From: Microdochium bolleyi
Taxonomy: Eukaryota; Ascomycota; Sordariomycetes; Xylariales; Microdochiaceae
Assembly (NCBI GenBank): GCA_001566295.1
Contig: KQ964245.1
Span: 2,361,524-2,425,523 of the forward strand
Direction: 5' to 3'
DNA length: 64,000 nucleotides
Made by a program: the position numbers and the translations under genes. The notes under the pieces were generated by a model. That model was given only the letters and a program-made list of their open reading frames with translations. It was not told the origin of the DNA and made no database searches. Position 1 is the first letter of the stretch; the number at the start of each line of letters is the position of its first letter. Shown in pieces: positions 33,063-44,178 of this stretch.

Positions 33063-35660
33063 ATGGGTCCTTCCCCAGATTCTCGTCCGGCACCTCAGCC
33101 GGCCGACGACACGAGCCCGGCAAGTGCTTCAATGTCCCCGGCCATGCATAATCACATCAAGCGTCGCAACAGCGACGATCTCGCGCCGCTGCCACCCAAG
33201 GCACCGGACCAGAAGCGCCGGAGACGAGCATTCTCGTGTCTGTCGTGCCAGAAGCTCAAATGCCGGTGCGAATATGATCCTGGTGCACCTGGTTGTCATC
33301 GGTGCCAAACACTCCGGTATGTTTTTTTCTCAAGCTGAATCGAATCGCATGACTGCGTTGCGCCCCGTCTCAACCTTGCGACAGGGGCCATGGAACGAGC
33401 GAATCACGGCTATCTCATAACAAAGTCGGGATTGTATACACCTGATTCTATCTCCATGCGGGACCAGCATCCAGCGGCTGATATCGAACACGTTGAAACG
33501 CCAACCAGCTAACTCTTGAGCATAGCCTGGAATGTTCCCTGAAAGGAGAGAATATTGTGGCAACGTACAATGTCAAATCCGGCCCTGCGAAAACTACCGT
33601 TGAGGAGCGGTAAGTTCTTCGTGCTCACGCTCAGCGGCCGTCTTTAGTACTAATGTTATTTTCCTAACCCGAAGGCTCGAACGCCATGAAGAGTCCTTGT
33701 CAGAGATCAAGTCTATGCTCAGAGACCTGCAGACCCAAGCTCGGGCATCGTCAGACCGGCAGTTGCAGCAAGAGGGCTCTGCACGCACCGCCCGCACCCG
33801 CTCGCCAGAATCGGATTCAGAGTCCATGCCCGAGTATTTTTCACGACCTGCAGATCGTGGCACACAGTCAGCACCGATCGTGGTGTTGCGTGAGATTAGT
33901 GAGCAGGTCACCAAAGGCTACCGGAGGATCTTCGAGCATGTGAACCTCGACTTGGTGCAGCTGCAACTACTTGACGAGACTACAGCTCGGGAGTTTATCC
34001 AGCTGTGAGTCTACTTGTGTGATCTTGGCCTGACTGTTTGTTTGGAGCTGACCAACGTATACCTGCAGCTTCTTCCGGTACCAGGCGTCATCATTGATTG
34101 CTTGTGGCCACGAAGACCTCGTCCAGCCCCGAGAAACCCGAAAGGTCTCCACCTTCTTGCACACCGTCTGCTGTCTACATGGCATGGCCTATCGAAATGA
34201 GCTTCTGGGCTCAGAACTTCACCGTCAAGTTAACGAACAAGCTCGGGTTAGCCTTGGACAGGCGCTTATTTCGAGTCCGTTGACGTTGGAGGAGATCAAC
34301 GCTATGCTTCTCATGAGCGATAGTGGGAATGCCCCGAATAGTGTAAGTCACGCCAGCATCCATTGCTGCTAGCCAAGTCGCTGACTCGTCATTGCAGTCC
34401 GGTACAGAGTACATAGACAGCTGGCTGCTTACTGGCTATTGTGCCAAGCAGGCCATGCTCTGTGTCAGCTTCTCCAAGATCGTGGGCCGCATCAAGCGTG
34501 GAAACTCTACCGTGGATGACCACAAGGCGATCCACCTCTGGTCGACGATCTGCCTGCATCACCTGCAGTAGGTAACAGACCCCAATCATGATGAAATTCT
34601 GCTAACAGTGTCTCAGATGGGCTGCCACTACCGGAAGACCCTCGATCATTCCTCCAGCCTACGTGAACCAGTGCAATATCCTGCTTACATTCTACCATGC
34701 AACAATGCAAGATGGCATGCTTGTTGCTGAGATCTTGCTCTACTCATGTCTTCACGAGAAGTTAACATCTCAATCATACGTCCTCGATGGCAGTGAATGC
34801 GAGGAGTTCTTGGCGTGGAAGCAGAAATGGAACCACTTGCTCGGTATGGCTGCCCTCAGATAATGCACCTGGCGACTCATAACTAACAGAGTGCAGTACT
34901 ACCAACTTCCTCGATGCTCAAAGTAGGCTACCACGCGGCGTGTCTGATACTCGCAGTCCGCTGCCTCGAGGAGACCGGTACTGGACTTCGGTCTCAGATC
35001 TTCCTATCCGACTACAACGGCGGAAGCGCCGCTAATAACCCTGCCGACGAGAACGCCGAGCCTGAGACTCGGAGGAGCTCGACAAATGAGCAGGAAGATC
35101 AACTGCGCACGAATATTTGCAAGTACGCCATGCTTGTTCTGCAGGCCTTCCTTGATGCGCCCCCGTTCCTCGCTGATGCAGTCCCGACCTGCATCTGCCT
35201 GTGCATTGGCTACTGCGCGTTCGTGCTCGCCCAGTACGACGAAACGCAGTCGAAGGTGGCTGATGGGAGGACAGTCGACTTCATCAATCGCTTCAATGAA
35301 TGGAGCAAGTCCACACCGGGCAAGACATGGTCGTACCGTTATGGCGAGCTCGCAAGGCGGAAGTTTGATGCCCGGATACATGGCAAGATGCGGATGCAAC
35401 AAGCGAACAGCACGCCAGGGCTTGTACATCATCCCCCAAGCCATTCAGCGGGCCTCCGATCGCCATCGAAAGCAAGCCCAATCACACCCACAGAGCGCCC
35501 AACGGGGTCAATGGGACCCCCACAATACCGTGCCGATGAATACCATGCACAACAGCTTGCTGGCCAGCCCGTAATGCAGCCATTCGAGATGGCTGAGCAG
35601 GCCATGTTCCCGAGCATGGAAGACTTCTTTGGTGGTGGTTTCTTGGAATGGACGCGATGA
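33063..35660 (+). CDS. Zn2Cys6 transcription regulator
   Basis: Seven exons: 33063-33316, 33526-33609, 33675-34004, 34069-34342, 34398-34567, 34617-34843 and 34897-35660. All phases close and the product is 700 residues. After a basic KRRRR run come the six zinc-binding cysteines C59-x2-C62-x6-C69-x8-C78-x2-C81-x6-C88, split by intron 1, which is typical of GAL4-type binuclear clusters. A short heptad-like stretch follows (VEERLERHEESLSEIKSMLRDLQ, about 110-132), the usual linker/dimerisation position. The middle is the fungal regulator homology region (EISEQVTKGYRRIFEHVNLD, FLHTVCCLHGMAY). The last 100 residues are Pro/Ser/Gln-rich, and the acidic-aromatic end (MEDFFGGGFLEWTR) looks like an activation segment. 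The general layout recalls Leu3/War1-type regulators. Target genes are unknown. The start could also be 32976, adding 29 residues. Confidence 0.88.
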
Positions 35661-35872
35661 TTGGCTGCGGGTCCAGCAGCCACTGACAGGTGGATACGCC
35701 TTTTGGGCGCTGACCAAACTCGGGTTGTACATTCATCCGCGCTTGTAACGGATCGGCTTTACCTTGTGGGCCATTAGTCGCCCGGCACTGTGGTGGCCAA
35801 CTCGCCATATATAAAGGATATGAGCGGCGTGATGAGACGAACTGAGATGATCGTGGCACAAATCACTTTGCA

Positions 35873-37034
35873 ATGGCGTCGACACAGGCTCGGAAGACAG
35901 TACTCGTCACTGGCGCAAATGGTGTGTACTGGCGAATCGTTGACAGCTGCGCAACAAGCTTACTCCGGGACTAATGGCATCGCAGGCTACATAGGCAGTT
36001 CTGTCTGTCGAGCTTTCGTCCGAGCGGGCTGGCGTGTGTTCGGACATGTCCGAAGGCTTGAGTCTGCGCAGTCTCTCTCAGCCAATGAAGTAATCCCACT
36101 GGTTGGGTCTATCGACCTCAAGGATCTAGCTGCGACAACCGCGTCCACTGGAAAAGGGCTCATACAGGATTATCCCTTCTCGGAAGCCCTACTCGACCAC
36201 AGTCGGACCGTAGACGTGATTGTTGGCTGTTCCGGGCAGTGGCCTGATTACGCCTCACACTACCATGGGGTGATCAGATTCTTCCGTGCGATCGCGGCTC
36301 TCAGCAACGCCAATGGTGTCAAGCCTCTGGTACTCTGGTCAAGTGGCTGCAAGGATTATGGAGCTGGCGATCTGCACGGCACACCGGGACTGAAGCCTCA
36401 CACCGAGGACTCGCCCATTGTCACGGAGGGGTTCTTGGCTCCAAGGACGAGCCACAGTATGAGGGTCTTTGAGCATTCCGACATGTTTGACGCCACTCTG
36501 CTCCGTCCGACCAACGTGTACGGCTACAGTAGTAGTTTCTATGGGCTCTGTTTCGACTTGCTGGGGGATATTGCTGGCGGAAGCTACACTACCGAAAGCC
36601 ACAATACAACGACAATCCAACTCTCTTTGGAGGGCCGGAGCATCATGCACGCAATGCATGTCGACGACTGCGCGAAAGCCTATCTTGCACTCGCAGAACA
36701 CTCGGCTCGCGACGCTGTTGCTGGACAGTGCTTCAACATATCTTCGAGCTCATACGAGACCTGCGAGTCTATTATCAACGCACTCGCTCGTGAGTACGGC
36801 ATCCGAGAGGATATCGCATTCATGGGAGAAGACAAGGACACCCCAGCGGACTTGGCAAATTTGTTTGGCTTCAGCCAATGGGTTGACAGTAGCAAGCTCC
36901 GGAGGCTGACTGGATGGTACGAGAGGCGGGCGTCCTTTGTAGAGAACATCAGCGTCTATCGGAGAGCGTATGAAAGTGCAAAGGGCACCAGTGGCGGCAT
37001 TGCCACGAGGCTGCAGTCCACGAGCTTCAAGTAG
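35873..37034 (+). CDS. NAD-dependent epimerase/dehydratase-like protein (atypical SDR)
   Basis: Two exons, 35873-35921 and 35986-37034, give 365 residues. The 64-base intron splits the dinucleotide-binding motif, and splicing restores VLVTGANGYIGSSV (10-23), the GxxGxxG signature of extended short-chain dehydrogenases. Further family landmarks are LVLWSSGCKDYG (131-142) and LLRPTNVYGYSSSFYG (188-203), followed by the HAMHVDDCAKAYLALAE block. The usual catalytic Tyr-x3-Lys is not found where expected, before the LRPTNVYG strand (the segment there is RTSHSMRVFE, 170-179). The protein may therefore bind NAD(P) without classic epimerase chemistry, or use another residue. There is no signal peptide, so it is probably cytosolic. 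It lies 212 bases downstream of the Zn2Cys6 gene on the same strand, but a regulatory link is only a guess. Confidence 0.85.
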
Positions 37035-37901
37035 GAGTATCTTTGCCTGTATACCCAATCGAACCCACAGCTCCAGCTCTACTGAATACACACCCTTCGA
37101 GCTCGGCAGGCTCGAGGACATGTTGTTGTTCATAGCTCGTAGGGCTGTCCTCGTGGAACACATGACTCATTGCTCCGAGTTTGGCACTTACACGCTGCCG
37201 CTGCAAGCCAAGGCAACACACGGCCAATCGGACAGACGTGCCACATCTGCGATCCATGGTCCCTGGAATGTCGGGCTGTTGCATACCCCACCTGACTCTC
37301 GAGCAAAAAACAAAGCACCCCGCACCAGAAATATCGGGATCGGAGAGTTGTGAGTCTTAGTCTAGTATAGGAAAGCGGCAAGTCTGTCAAAGATTGATGC
37401 AGTGATTCAAGACTTTGATCGCTCTTCTCGCGTATTCACTGCGTTTTAGAGAAACAGCCGGGATGCTCAGGGAGTGGACACGGCACATGTGACTGGGAGG
37501 AAGGACGGAGGACGGAGGTGTCGATTTGTTGCGCCGGCGAACTCCGCCGCCGCCCATGTCATCGCCGGCAACCTGTCAAGCAACCCCCACTGAAATTTTT
37601 CTTGACATCGAGCCTAACGCCCAAGAGCCCGCGCGCAGCATTTGCTCGATCCAGGCAGGGGCCGGCGGCGGAACTGACTTGGGGCAGCAGGTTCCTGGTC
37701 TGGTCCAGGCGAAAAGAATAAACCTGATCGGGATCCCGTCCGCCTCTGTTTCGTGATCTTCCCTTTCTCTCCCCTGGCACCCGCCCACCACCACCTTCGA
37801 CCCCTCACAGGACACCCGTATTGCACGAACCGACCGACCGACCGACCTCCCTCGTCGTTATCCTCTTCCTCCCCACAGTCCTTTGCTGCAATACCGTCAA
37901 G
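37035..37901. other. Intergenic, tandem genes
   Basis: This holds the 3' flank of the epimerase-like gene and the promoter of the purine phosphoribosyltransferase. A pyrimidine-rich, ACCGACCGACCGACC-containing leader occupies 37745-37900. No extra gene is seen. Confidence 0.55.
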
Positions 37902-38937
37902 ATGGTGGAGAAGCTCTACGTCACTTACAACGATGTAAGCATGCCTTGTTCTCTGCGATCTTGTCCCAGCATCTGTCAGCGGCGCATTCTGTAAATCAGC
38001 ATGGCTACGGGCGAGGGCTCCCCGATCGCAAAGGCGTGAAAGGGGAGCCTTTTCCTTGCATGGCCATGCTCGCAGATGGATTTGTACGCACACGGCCAGC
38101 GCAGGATCACGAACCCAAAAAGCACCACAAACCTTCGGAAAAGCCCAAACCCACGATCTCGAGCGAAACTCCCCAGGCTGACCATAGAAACCCTGCTCTC
38201 CCTCTTTCGCATCACAGGTCCACAAGTTCTGCCAGGAGTCCGCTCCTCGCATGCTCGAGTCGTTCTCGCCGCAGCTCATCATCGCCATCGGCGGCGGCGG
38301 CTACGTCCCCGCGCGCATCCTGCGGTCCTTCCTGAAGCAGGAGGGCCAGCCCAACATCCCCATCCAGGCCATCGGCCTGTCGCTGTACGAGGAGCTGCCC
38401 GTGACGCACGAGGCCAACGCGACGGCCGGCATCGTCGACCAGATCGGCACCAAGGTCACGCGCACCCAGTGGCTCGACTTCACGAGCCTCGGCGGCATGG
38501 AGAACCTCGTCGGCAAGCGGATCCTGATCGTCGACGAGGTCGACGACACCCGGACCACGCTCGAGTACGCCGTCAAGGAGCTCGAGAAGGACGTCCAGGC
38601 CGTCAGCGAGAAGATGGGCAAGGGAGATGTCAAGACCGAGTTCAGCATCTTTGTTCTGCACGTAAGTCTCTCTCTCCACATGCAGTGCTCGGCTAGCATG
38701 CCTGCGTCGAAAATTCATATACCGCTGAATCGGGCTAGCTGACACCTCATCCCCACGATCTAGAACAAGGACAAGACGAAGAAGGGCTCCCTCCCCGCCG
38801 AGATGGAGAAGAACAGGTACCTCGCCGCGCAGACCGTCAGCGACGTCTGGATCTGCTACCCCTGGGAAGCCATCGACATTGAGGAGCACGACCGGCTGGC
38901 AGCCGAGGCCAAGGCCAAGAAGAACGGCAGTGCCTAG
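37902..38937 (+). CDS. Purine (xanthine or hypoxanthine-guanine) phosphoribosyltransferase, Hpt1/Xpt1 type
   Basis: Three exons, 37902-37934, 38218-38661 and 38764-38937, all phase 0, give 216 residues. The enzyme transfers ribose-5-phosphate from PRPP to a purine base in the cytosolic salvage pathway. The PRPP-binding motif is RILIVDEVDDTRTT (112-125). IIAIGGGGYVPARILRSFL (32-50) is the N-terminal PRTase strand-turn-helix, and YPWEAIDIEEHD near the end is the fungal Hpt1/Xpt1 C-terminal block. Both yeast Hpt1 (hypoxanthine/guanine) and Xpt1 (xanthine) share these features, so the base preference cannot be fixed from sequence alone. The first exon holds only 11 codons (MVEKLYVTYND), followed by a 283-base intron, the longest in the gene. 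That makes the start easy to miss in automatic annotation. Confidence 0.9.
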
Positions 38938-39371
38938 ATTCTGAGGTCGTTTTCTTTCTTTTGACTAAGCAAAGAGATTAGACCAAGAGGGAGCTGCTTT
39001 GCAGAGTAGTGAGTGGGGGGACCAAAAGTTCGGAAGGCTGGTCAGATAGGCCTCCCCCTCATTGACGGTGACTGCCTTCGCTTCTGTAACAGAGCTGAGG
39101 CCCTGTCATCAATCAAACCGGGTGGCCCGGGGTACACCGCGAGGAGGGGCCGCGTCCCGGCGACGAAGACATGAGATACACACAAAATAGAGGTTCTTTG
39201 CTTGCCATGCGAAGCCAGCCAACTTTCTCCGTGGATGTGATGTGCTCCAAGCAGGAGGTGCCTCTGGACGTGTTGCTTAGACATGACGCATCTCAGAAAA
39301 TGGGACCAATGACCGGATTTGCACAAACCGAGCTCTGAATAGGTCATTTTTCTGTTGGTTTGCACATATGT
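38938..39371. other. Convergent 3' flanks
   Basis: This lies between the phosphoribosyltransferase (+) and the oxidoreductase-like gene (-). The first part after 38940 is T/A-rich. No gene is seen. Confidence 0.6.
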
Positions 39372-40394
39372 TCATGATGCTACAGCTGGGTCCCTCTCCC
39401 GCGCGTGCTTCTCTTTCAACCGCTTCTCCTGCTTCATGAACTCCCTGATCCCCACTGGGACGTTCTTGTACAGCTCGTCGTCCCAGAAGTCCTTGGCAAT
39501 CTTGGCATCGCCGCCGGCAGCAGTCTTCACAGCCGCCAGAGGGTCGACCCAATTCGTGTCGGAGCCGCCTCCGTCGTCGTCCATGCTCACTGCATTCGAA
39601 GCTGCCGCCGCTGCGACCTCTGCGCCGCCAGCCCTCCTGACAGAAGGCATACCTTTGACGGCACTGACTTTCCCAAGCTCCTCTGGCGACCCTTGGCTGC
39701 GCTGCGCCTGCAGCGCGGCCTCGGCCTGTAGCGATAAAGCAGCCCACTCCTCCATGTCGTCCCTATACCGATCCCACACGCAGTTCACGCATCCGCTCAT
39801 GCAGCAGTTGTCCGGCTCATCGGGCCGTGGGGGTACGCGGATACCGGCGATCAGCGTGCCCTGGCTCAGCCGGAGGGCTTTTAAGCGCTCTGCGCGGGCG
39901 CCCTCGTTAGCGGGACCGCCTAGTTTTGTGCCGAAGGTGATTGGCGAGGAGGATGAGGGTGCAAATGATGGTGTGGAAGAAGCAGCAGCAGCAGTAGCGT
40001 CAGGAGAGGCAGTGGCAGAGAGTGGTGGTGATTGTGCTGGAGACGACGGTGCTGGTACGGGGTCTGGGTCTGTGGGAAGTCCACCTGCCTTCTTGGAGGG
40101 CGTGGGCTCGGCCTTGTCGGCCTTCTTGGAGGGAGCGTTTGGCGATGACTGAGGAGGCTGCTCAGGCTTGGTCTTCGGGATCGGCTGAGGGTCGACCAGC
40201 ATCGACTCGTAGTATGGGCCCAGAGGTGTCTTCTGCTCGCTCGGGTCCGAGGTCTCGCCTGGTGTGCCGCCCGGGAGCTTCTGCTGGGCTCTGCTGGAGG
40301 AGAAGAGAGCTTGCTGAGCCTGACGGGGCTGCTGCGATAATCCGCGCATCGGGCGAGCAGCAGCGCGCAGGAGCGGCCGGGCTGTGAATGCCAT
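39372..40394 (-). CDS. Mitochondrial oxidoreductase-like domain protein (OXLD1 type)
   Basis: A single exon of 340 residues starts from the ATG at 40392-40394. An in-frame ATG 60 codons upstream (40572-40574) is open but gives a Ser/His/Pro-rich leader. The internal start immediately yields a mitochondrial-type presequence (MAFTARPLLRAAARPMRGLS, Arg-rich and amphipathic), so I prefer it. The signature is PDEPDNCCMSGCVNCVWDRY (191-210), the CCxxGCxxCVW cysteine cluster of the oxidoreductase-like family (human OXLD1 and fungal homologues). The molecular function is not established. Residues about 70-150 are a Pro/Ser/Ala-rich linker, unusually long for the family. The C-terminus contains another conserved-looking block (IAKDFWDDELYKNVPVGIRE). 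The gene is transcribed divergently from the possible kinetochore gene. Confidence 0.82.
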   Translation of the reverse strand: MAFTARPLLRAAARPMRGLSQQPRQAQQALFSSSRAQQKLPGGTPGETSDPSEQKTPLGPYYESMLVDPQPIPKTKPEQPPQSSPNAPSKKADKAEPTPSKKAGGLPTDPDPVPAPSSPAQSPPLSATASPDATAAAASSTPSFAPSSSSPITFGTKLGGPANEGARAERLKALRLSQGTLIAGIRVPPRPDEPDNCCMSGCVNCVWDRYRDDMEEWAALSLQAEAALQAQRSQGSPEELGKVSAVKGMPSVRRAGGAEVAAAAASNAVSMDDDGGGSDTNWVDPLAAVKTAAGGDAKIAKDFWDDELYKNVPVGIREFMKQEKRLKEKHARERDPAVAS

Positions 40395-41080
40395 TTCTGC
40401 GGCGGGTATGAGAAGTGATATCGGGGCCGTTCTGCTGTGTGCGTTGCCGGCCGCTGCTGTTCGCCTGGGGCTGTGATGTTGTGGTTGGAGGGTTGCTGCT
40501 TGCTGAGCAATTGAGCTGGAGGGACTGGCATGAGCCGAGCTAGCGTCCAAATTCAACGTCATCGCTTGCAGCAAGTGGCAGCCCTGGGAGCTGTTTTCCT
40601 CGGCCCCGCCAACTTGAGCTCATGTTAACGACCGGGAAGAACCAACCCCGGGGCGTCTGCACATGCCGGTCCTGGAGGCTGCGGTCGATCATCCATCTGT
40701 CTTGAATTTGGTAGAACTCAAACGCACAAGGGGCCAGTCGAGCTATACATAGCTGATGCACGCTGCAACCACTTCTGTTGTGGTGCTGCTGGGTTGTCTT
40801 GTGATGGGCGGGTCTCCAACGCCCAAGCCAGTGGTTCGCATGAGCGCAGGACCCCGGGTCACTTAGAACGCGTCCAAAGAAAGTGAGACGCGTCTACACA
40901 ACCCCACGACACATCCACCAACAACCCGGAAACAAGACCGCTGCAATCTCTCTGACGTACGTCAAACTTTGCCAATCGGACACGAACCCGCCTCCCAGGA
41001 ATTGTCACGACTTCCCAGGCTAGCATCTGCTACGATGGATCGCAAGCTTCATTGAGACCAGCAAGTCGATCACCAACAGC
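40395..41080. other. Divergent promoter region
   Basis: This shared upstream region lies between the oxidoreductase-like gene (-) and the coiled-coil nuclear protein (+). It contains the paired ACGCGT boxes listed separately. No gene is seen in it. Confidence 0.6.
40868..40893 (+). promoter_or_regulatory. Paired MluI cell-cycle boxes (ACGCGT x2)
   Basis: Two ACGCGT hexamers at 40868-40873 and 40888-40893, exactly 20 bases apart (about two helical turns), lie 188-213 bases before the start at 41081. In yeasts this element binds MBF and confers G1/S expression. Elsewhere in the window I noticed the hexamer only singly (near 3930, 16596, 18316, 46574 and 53354). Confidence 0.5.
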
Positions 41081-43145
41081 ATGGCGGGTCGTGGCGACAC
41101 CGCGGCCAACGCCAGTAAAGCCGGAGCAGCTGCAGGAAAGCCGCGGCGTCCTTCGTTCGCATCGCCTACAAAAGCGAGCCTGGCCCGATCTAACCCGGAC
41201 ATCGTGAAGCGACGCTCAGTGCAACGGGTGCAAGCTGGTGAGGAAGAAGAAGAGGACCCTCTCGCCTCCGACCCCAACGGACCCAGCAGCGAGCAAAGCA
41301 ACCGACCTGGGAGCAGCAGTGTGCCCAATGCGGAGGGTAAACCAAGGACAGCAACAGCGCGGTCAGTCACTGGCCTTGCAGCACAACCCGAGAGGTCTCT
41401 CGCCAAACCAAAGCCACGGCCATTCCCACCCCGGACACAGGACGAGGATGACCTGATCGACCCGTTCCAACGAAGAGGCCTGAGACGGTCGCCTGCACCG
41501 GGCGTCCTGCCGCAAGTTGCACGGGAGGAGCCCGACCTTCCTCCCACACCCGTACAGGCGGGTTTGTCTGATCCTGCAGCCGTCATCAGCTCCCCTAGTG
41601 GCATCCACAGCTCGCCCTCCAAACGCGCAAAGCGAAACAGGGGCCTGTCCGAACGCATCAAGAATTCTCCTCTGAAGCAAGCCCCTCTTCACAATGCAGA
41701 GATGCATGCCGCGCCGCCGTCGCCAACAGCTACCAAGAAAGCACGGTTGACACGAGACGGGCAGCCGGAAGTCAAGACCGAGTCCAAGAGGCGACCACAC
41801 ATGGCCCGCAAGATCCAGGCGTCTGATCCCTTGGCGCCCCAGCGGTCTAGCAGAGATTCTCTACTCGACGAGATTGCCAGCCTGAAACGTGATCTGGCTG
41901 TGTTAAATCGGGAGAGTGAACGACTGTATCGATCACAGGAAGCACAGCCGACGAAATCGACGACGGAGAGTTTCGATAATATCGAAACCCTTGTGGACCT
42001 CTTGTGTCGTCGAGTTCTGCCAGCCGAAGAAAAACCAAAACCAGATGCAACGGAAGAATGGCTTGAGGCTGCTATGAACCCTGTCGCATTACTTCCATTC
42101 GGCGGAACCGCTACTTCTCTACCACTACTGCTGCCGGCATTCACAGAGAAGGATGAACAAGAGGAGCCCGAGCCGGCCCCGATCTCGCATTACCCCGTGG
42201 TGATGAGTGCAGAGGAAGAGCTACCCTACCTGGAGTTGTTCTCGAACCTCGCCTTCAAGTCTTCGGTAAATATTGTGCCGAGGGGCAGGAATGACGGAAC
42301 AAGCAGCTCCCCGATCATGCAGAAGCACAGCATAGCGGTCTCTTCGACGCCGCCTGGTCTCTTTGCAGCGCATCTCGACCTCACCGTTAACACGAAAAAG
42401 CTCTCAATCACAGAGATCAATGTTCCCCGGCTGGAGCCGGCAGCTACCCACGAGCTAGGACCATTCATACGCAGCATCGTCGAAAACAAGAACGATGGTG
42501 GCGGTGGTCACATCCGGAATAGCGCCTTGACGAGAAATGCAAGTGTCATCACCTGGGCGATGGGCGAATGGGTGCGACTCGCGACGAAACGAGCGCATTT
42601 CTGGTGTGCCGTTGAGCAGACCCTGGGTAGCAAGGACGGGATAGCAAAGTCCGTGGCCGCAGTAAGAGCAGGGAAGAAGCGGAAGCGCCAAGAGCGAGAG
42701 TCGGACGATGAGGACAGCGACGACGAGGATAGCAGGAGCGAGAGGAAAGGACGCTTTACGAAAACACAGATCCTGCCGCATATGGGCAGGACGAGCTTTG
42801 AGCTTGCGGTATACGGGCCGTCCGAAGCTGGGGATGGCGCTGATGCTTCTTTCCCCAGCGTCCGCATACAGTGGGGGATTGGTTTTGACTGGACGGGGGA
42901 GGGCCGAAGCAAGCTGGGCTTGCAGGTCGAGACACCGCCTCAATGTAAGTCCGCCCCATTCATCCGCTTCGAAGTATTGCAATCCCGGCAACTAACACAT
43001 TTGCGTCACAGGGCACGGCCAGGACTCCCACGTCAAGCTAGGCAAGATTCCCGGGGTATTCGACAAGCTCATCGCAAACAAGGTAGAACCGCTAGAGGCA
43101 TTGAAGACGGTTGTGGCGCTGCTCGTTGGCGATGGTTGGAATTAA
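41081..43145 (+). CDS. Nuclear coiled-coil protein, possible inner-kinetochore (Ctf19/Mcm21, CENP-P/O type) subunit
   Basis: Two exons, 41081-42944 and 43012-43145, give 665 residues. The first 250 residues are disordered and basic, with many SP/TP sites (SSPSGIHSSPSKRAKR, KNSPLKQ) and nuclear-signal-like runs. A short coiled coil follows (LLDEIASLKRDLAVLNRESERLYRS, about 268-292), then a folded C-terminal half (ELPYLELFSNLAFKS; PGLFAAHLDLTVNTKKLSITEINVPRL; ITWAMGEWVRLATKRAHFWCAVE), interrupted by an acidic loop (ESDDEDSDDEDSRSERKGR). Coiled coil followed by two alpha/beta modules matches the layout of the COMA-complex proteins Ctf19 and Mcm21. The resemblance is by layout and remembered fungal sequences, not by a firm motif. 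Paired ACGCGT boxes upstream fit cell-cycle-regulated expression. The last exon (WHGQDSHVKLGKIPGVFDKL...GDGWN) is short and easily missed. The coding call is firm and the function is tentative. Confidence 0.75.
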
Positions 43146-43623
43146 GCCTTTCCTGAGGCGAACACATGGCCTGGAGACACGGCATATAGACAGCAAATGG
43201 ACGGCGCTTGGACAGGACCACGTTATATGCAACGAACCCAACATAGGAATGCAATTACGATTGCCACTCGTTTCACGCCCGACTGATATTATTGCCCCTC
43301 ACTGGAAATCATGGCCTGCAGGGTCGCGAAGGTGGTATACCCTTTCAGATCTGTGTTGTGTTGCAGCTTTCTTTTGTATTACTGTCCATGGTCCACAGCC
43401 AAGCCCAGGCTGGGCCGCATTATTTCGTCCTCGTAGTGTACATAACCTTTCGCTATTCACCAAGAGTCCTCTACTCACGTCCGACATTACCCACTTGACG
43501 CAAGGCACTCCTCAGCTTCTGCCTCCCTTTTCCAACAGCAGGTTTCTCCCGGGCATCACTGGACACGATTTCCTCCCATCCCTGGACCACCAGCCAATAC
43601 TCGTTGCACCACTGCCTAGTCGC
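43146..43623. other. Convergent 3' flanks
   Basis: This is the region between the nuclear coiled-coil gene (+) and DPM3 (-). No gene or RNA is visible. Confidence 0.6.
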
Positions 43624-44178
43624 TTAATCCACCTCGACGCCCAGGCGGCGGAGGTCCGTCTTGGCCAAATCGATCTCGCTCATAAGCTCGGCGTACGCAT
43701 CGGGGACGTCGTTGAAGGTCATAACGTTGTAGCCCAGGACCGAGAGGAGGTAGGCGCCGAAGGTAACGAGGGCCCAGAAGGGGAGCTAGAGAGTGAAGGA
43801 CGCGGATTAGCCGATAGGTTCTCAATGTCGTCGATGTGTAACGTTTTGCCTAGCAGAGACTCGTGTCTTGGGCATGTATCCGGCTCATTGGCCTTGCTTG
43901 GTTCGGATCCATGTTGGGTGCTCGGACACAGCATGGTGTCCGGAGGGGTCTTCATGTAGGGCACACGTACAACTGGGACGATCTGGGTCTGAACGAGTTC
44001 GGGGAGGGGCACGAGCTGCAGGAAGAGGGCGAGGTAGAGCTAGAAGAAACGATTGTTAGCATGACACTTCCGTCTTCTGTCTTGCAGCACTCCTTGGCAG
44101 AAGCAGGATTGAGCTCGTGAGAAAACGTACAGAGGTGACCAAGAGGCCGATCGAGATGGTTTGCTGAGCACGCGTCAT
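43624..44178 (-). CDS. dpm3: Dolichol-phosphate mannosyltransferase subunit 3
   Basis: Three short exons on the minus strand, 44178-44131, 44039-43971 and 43785-43624, all phase 0, give 92 residues, the usual length for DPM3. The N-terminal half forms two hydrophobic segments (IGLLVTSLYLALFLQLVPL and VPVLPFWALVTFGAYLLSVL) that anchor the protein in the ER membrane. The C-terminal tail (FNDVPDAYAELMSEIDLAK and on to GVEVD) is the conserved part that recruits and stabilises the catalytic subunit Dpm1. Dolichol-phosphate-mannose made by this complex feeds N-glycans, O-mannosylation and GPI anchors. That covers the secreted and GPI-type proteins elsewhere in the window, though no linkage is implied. 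Because every exon is under 170 bases, the gene is invisible as a long open frame. Confidence 0.93.

Noticed and set aside
40395..40574. Upstream in-frame start of the oxidoreductase-like protein (400 residues)
   Set aside because: The extra 60 residues hide the clear mitochondrial presequence that begins at the internal ATG at 40394.
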